64,000 bases of DNA from Helicobacter cynogastricus. Its GTDB lineage: Bacteria > Campylobacterota > Campylobacteria > Campylobacterales > Helicobacteraceae. The notes beneath the pieces were generated by a model that saw only the letters and a program-made list of their open reading frames with translations, made no database searches and was not told the DNA's origin. A program made the translations under genes and the position numbers. Location of the stretch: assembly GCF_900197855.1 (NCBI RefSeq), contig NZ_FZMQ01000005.1, forward strand, positions 24,115 to 88,114, given 5' to 3'. This document shows, one piece after another, positions 61,202 through 64,000 of this stretch (position 1 is the stretch's first letter; every line of letters begins with the position of its first letter).

Positions 61202-61214
61202 ATTATAATATAAT
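61202..61214. promoter_or_regulatory. Divergent promoter region of ribE and tatD
   Basis: The sequence ATTATAATATAAT carries TATAAT on the plus strand at 61204-61209 and 61209-61214 (facing tatD at 61240) and on the minus strand at 61207-61202 (facing ribE at 61167). The 72-base gap leaves no room for separate elements, so the two promoters overlap. Confidence 0.55.
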
Positions 61215-61239
61215 TAGAACAAATTACGCGGAGGATTCG

Positions 61240-62022
61240 ATGTTGGAGTGGATAGACACACATTGCCATTTAGATCACCATCTTTATAATGCGGATGTGG
61301 AGCGGGTTTTGGAGAATGCTAAGGAGGCGGGGATGTTGCAAGCGATCATCCCCGGAGCCGATCCTAAGGATTTACCAAGAGCTTTGAGTTTGTGCTCTTC
61401 TTATGAAGAGCTTTATTTTGCTGTAGGTGTGCACCCCCTAGATTGTCAGCACTTTGATCTTGCAGAATTGAAACGCTATGTTCAACATCCTCAATGTGTC
61501 GGGGTGGGTGAATGTGGCTTAGACTACCACCGCCTAGATTCCAGCGATGAGCATACAAAAACCTATCAAAAGGAAATTTTTAAGGCGCAAATAGAATTAG
61601 CCTTAGAATATCAAAAACCCTTAATTGTGCACATTCGGGAAGCTAGCCAAGATGCCTATGATATTATCAAAGCCTACCCGCGCTTGCGCGGAGTGTTGCA
61701 TTGCTTTAATGGAGATGCAATTTTGTTGAATCTTTCTGAAAATTTCTACTATGGCATTGGGGGTGTGGCGACCTTTAAAAACGCCAAACATCTCCAAAGT
61801 GTCCTGCCCCAAATTCCCATGGATCGTTTGCTTGTGGAAACTGATGCCCCCTATCTTACTCCTCACCCCTTCAGAGGTACGCGCAATGAACCTAAGCACA
61901 TCCCTTTAATTCTTCAAAAGCTCTCAGAACTTATAAAAGTGAAACCTATAGATTTGGCACACACAATCAACACCAACGCCACAACGCTTTTTGGCCTAAT
62001 GCCTCGTGCTAAGGTCTCTTAA
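61240..62022 (+). CDS. tatD: TatD-family metal-dependent deoxyribonuclease
   Basis: A 260-residue TIM-barrel hydrolase. Metal ligands are visible in IDTHCHLDHH, ECGLDYHR, VHIREAS and LHCFNG, and the closing Asp in LVETDAPYLTP. TatD proteins are exonucleases acting on DNA, with a role in oxidative-damage repair proposed. GGAGG precedes the ATG. The last base of the stop is the first base of mltD. Confidence 0.92.
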   Translation: MLEWIDTHCHLDHHLYNADVERVLENAKEAGMLQAIIPGADPKDLPRALSLCSSYEELYFAVGVHPLDCQHFDLAELKRYVQHPQCVGVGECGLDYHRLDSSDEHTKTYQKEIFKAQIELALEYQKPLIVHIREASQDAYDIIKAYPRLRGVLHCFNGDAILLNLSENFYYGIGGVATFKNAKHLQSVLPQIPMDRLLVETDAPYLTPHPFRGTRNEPKHIPLILQKLSELIKVKPIDLAHTINTNATTLFGLMPRAKVS

Positions 62023-63104
62023 TGAAACATGCACTTGTAATAGCTGCTTTATTAGCATGGCAGAGTTTTGCCCACGCCCAGCCCATCAATACCGCCCTTA
62101 ATCTCAAACCCCTCAATGGTTTTGGAGTGGATGCGCGTTTTTTAGCCAGTGTAGATAATTCCCAAACTCTGCAAGGAGTGCAGGAAGCTTGGGATCAGTT
62201 TGTGAAACGCTATGACAGCAATGGGGTTTTTATCCCCACTATTAAAAGCATGCTTATTCAGGCAGATATTCCTGTGGAGTTTTTGTTTTTAGCGATGGCT
62301 GAGTCTAATTTCTCTACCAAGGCCTATAGTGTCAAAAAAGCTGTAGGCATTTGGCAACTCATGCCTGAAACGGCTAGAATGTTAGGTTTGGAAGTCAATT
62401 CTTTCGTGGATGAAAGGCGCGATCCTATCAAAAGTACCCAAGCTGCTATTAAGTATTTGCATATGCTTTATAGACAAACTAAGCAATGGTATTTAGTCGC
62501 TATGGCCTACAATTACGGCCCTAGAAGGGTATTAGAAGCCATTCAAGCAGCTGGAAGTGATGACATTAATGTGTTGCTAGATGATGAAAAGAAATTCATC
62601 CCTAGAGAAACGCGTGGTTATATCCGCTCAATCTTGAGTTTAGCTATCGCCTTTAACAACCTAGATGCGTTGCAACATAAGGAGTACCTATTAAATCGGG
62701 GGGCGCGCACCAGTCTTGTAGCCTTGAAAATGCATGGAGGGACTTTGCTCTCTCACATCGCTCAAAGCGCGCGTCTTTCGCTAGCAGAGTTTAAATCTTA
62801 TAATGAGCAATTCCACTATAATTTTTTACCTCCAAATAAAGCTTATATGGTCTATATTCCTTATGAAAAGCTTGCTTATTTTAAACAGCACTATGTGCCC
62901 TCTTACCCCTTGAGTGCGCTTGTAACGCATCGCGTGCGTCCTAGGGAAACCCTAAGCTCTATCGCTCATAAATTCCACACCAGTGTAGCTCTCATTAAAA
63001 AAACTAATCACCTCAAAAGTGCGCGTTTGAGTCGTAACCAACATTTAGTGATTCCTATTTTGCGCAAAGATCGCAGAGATTTTAAACGAGTTGCTTTCAA
63101 ATGA
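62022..63104 (+). CDS. mltD: Membrane-bound lytic murein transglycosylase D
   Basis: A 360-residue exported enzyme that cleaves peptidoglycan glycan strands. Signal peptide ALVIAALLAWQSFAHA; SLT domain with the catalytic Glu in AMAESNFSTKA and GIWQLMPETARMLG; MAYNYGPRRVLEAI later. A LysM-like domain at the C terminus (VRPRETLSSIAHKFHTS) binds peptidoglycan. No lipobox cysteine is seen. It overlaps tatD by one base and is followed after six bases by rlpA, a second septal/peptidoglycan protein. Confidence 0.92.
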   Translation: MKHALVIAALLAWQSFAHAQPINTALNLKPLNGFGVDARFLASVDNSQTLQGVQEAWDQFVKRYDSNGVFIPTIKSMLIQADIPVEFLFLAMAESNFSTKAYSVKKAVGIWQLMPETARMLGLEVNSFVDERRDPIKSTQAAIKYLHMLYRQTKQWYLVAMAYNYGPRRVLEAIQAAGSDDINVLLDDEKKFIPRETRGYIRSILSLAIAFNNLDALQHKEYLLNRGARTSLVALKMHGGTLLSHIAQSARLSLAEFKSYNEQFHYNFLPPNKAYMVYIPYEKLAYFKQHYVPSYPLSALVTHRVRPRETLSSIAHKFHTSVALIKKTNHLKSARLSRNQHLVIPILRKDRRDFKRVAFK

Positions 63105-63110
63105 GTTTTT

Positions 63111-64000
63111 ATGGTATCTAAAGGTTTATATTTGGTGTGTCTTGGAGCACTGGGGTTGTTTGTAGGATGTGCGCAGGAAGCCACAACAAATGAGAGCTCT
63201 CATTCTCTATTTGCCAAACAAGAAAGTTTGCGTGCCTACAAGGATGCGCTAGATTTTGATGGCTCTTCGCCTCCTCCAAAAAGGTCATTTTGGCACAGAC
63301 ATACTCATAAATCCTCAAAAGGACATAATAGGCCACAACGAGGAGACGATAAGGAAGTGCAAGAGGAGGACATAGCTCATGTCCCTGCTAATAGTTTGAC
63401 AGCGGGCATGCGCGACTCTGAGGCGATTCAGCGCGCTACCATGCGCCCTTATCGCGTGGGAAGCAAAATGTATTATCCTACTAAGGTGAATGTCGGCCAA
63501 ACCTTTGATGGGTATGCTAGCTGGTATGGACCAAATTTCCATGCCAAACGCACTAGCAATGGCGAGACTTATAACATGTATGCTCATACAGCAGCCAATA
63601 AAACTCTACCCATGAATACAATTGTCAAGGTTACTAACAAGGATAATAATAAAAGTACCATTGTTCGTATCAATGATCGTGGTCCTTTTGTGGCTAACCG
63701 AATCATCGACCTTTCTAATGTAGCTGCCCATGACATTGATATGGTGGGCAAAGGAGTTGCGCCTGTCAAATTGGAAGTGCTGGGTTTTGGGGGAGTGATC
63801 TCCAAACAATACCAAAAGACTTTAGAAAAAGCCCCCCAATCTAACGCACTCAAGCAGGAATTTAAAGTCGGCGAAAGTCAAAAAAGTGTTAGCGGGGGAA
63901 GTTTTTCTTTGCAAGTGGGTGCATTTAGAAACCAAGAGGGTGCACAAAGGGCTGCAGAAAGTCTGAAAGCCACGCTCAAAAAGCCTTATTACACTCAAGT
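63111..64000 (+). CDS. rlpA: RlpA, septal/rare lipoprotein A, 3' end beyond the window
   Basis: The frame from the ATG at 63111 is open to the end of the window (296 codons). Lipoprotein signal with lipobox LFVGC (C20). A long charged linker precedes the double-psi beta-barrel: YASWYGPNFHAKRTSNGE, then IVRINDRGPFVANRIIDLS. A SPOR peptidoglycan-binding domain begins near codon 268 (SFSLQVGAFRNQEGAQ). RlpA cuts denuded glycan strands in some bacteria. It follows mltD by six bases. The stop is not in the window. Confidence 0.9.
   Translation, partial: MVSKGLYLVCLGALGLFVGCAQEATTNESSHSLFAKQESLRAYKDALDFDGSSPPPKRSFWHRHTHKSSKGHNRPQRGDDKEVQEEDIAHVPANSLTAGMRDSEAIQRATMRPYRVGSKMYYPTKVNVGQTFDGYASWYGPNFHAKRTSNGETYNMYAHTAANKTLPMNTIVKVTNKDNNKSTIVRINDRGPFVANRIIDLSNVAAHDIDMVGKGVAPVKLEVLGFGGVISKQYQKTLEKAPQSNALKQEFKVGESQKSVSGGSFSLQVGAFRNQEGAQRAAESLKATLKKPYYTQ

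Overview
The window looks like the chromosome of a gastric, non-pylori Helicobacter (H. felis, H. bizzozeronii or H. heilmannii type). This is inferred from gene content: a flagellar block fliY-fliM-fliA-flhG-flhF followed by folK-pepQ-aroQ in the order I recall for H. pylori HP1030-HP1038, an HpaA-family lipoprotein, Hop-like outer-membrane proteins ending in NYVYNF, the porCDAB-purB operon, flhX-ribE, and sigma-80 promoters of the TGnTATAAT type. No database search was possible, so the species is not fixed. I saw no rRNA or tRNA gene, CRISPR array, intact insertion sequence or prophage.

Layout. 1-7.2 kb: the end of a soluble FIST/MCP chemoreceptor, then gabT-gabD, a slipped-strand phase-variable outer-membrane protein that is OFF in this sequence, and glaH-lhgO. 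The four enzymes together could run 5-aminovalerate or GABA to glutarate or succinate, and glutarate through L-2-hydroxyglutarate to 2-oxoglutarate. 7.2-14.4 kb: a leftward operon from aroQ to fliY covering shikimate, peptidase, folate and flagellar assembly genes. 14.4-20.5 kb: a transmembrane MCP, an HpaA paralogue, nifU-nifS and fliI. 20.6-31.4 kb: a rightward housekeeping run tig-clpP-def-comM-cadA-dnaA-gyrB-queH.

31.4-45.9 kb is more accessory. It holds a His/Gly/Met-rich putative metal-binding protein, a glycosyltransferase and ilvE. It then carries a dead outer-membrane protein gene, a decayed nikA-nikC-nikD-nikE nickel ABC transporter, a membrane-anchored ClpX-like ATPase, dapF, an AI-2E-family permease and lctP. 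It ends with a broken G-tract glycosyltransferase gene and an octaheme cytochrome (epsilon-type Hao) with its tetraheme NapC/NrfH-type partner. 46.0-48.8 kb: two adjacent nuclease-like genes, one DUF2130 with a coiled coil and one Cas4-like plus DEDD exonuclease (DUF2779).

50.4-54.6 kb is the most unusual part. A five-gene leftward cluster encodes a TerB-like protein, a YkgJ-type Cys-cluster protein, a glycine-rich membrane protein, a coiled-coil protein and a large membrane-hairpin protein. It is headed by a TTGACA hexamer joined directly to a run of 14 G, which looks like a phase-variable promoter. I do not recognise the three larger proteins. The window closes with purB and porBADC (pyruvate oxidoreductase), a GT90-type glycosyltransferase, flhX, ribE, tatD, mltD and the start of rlpA.
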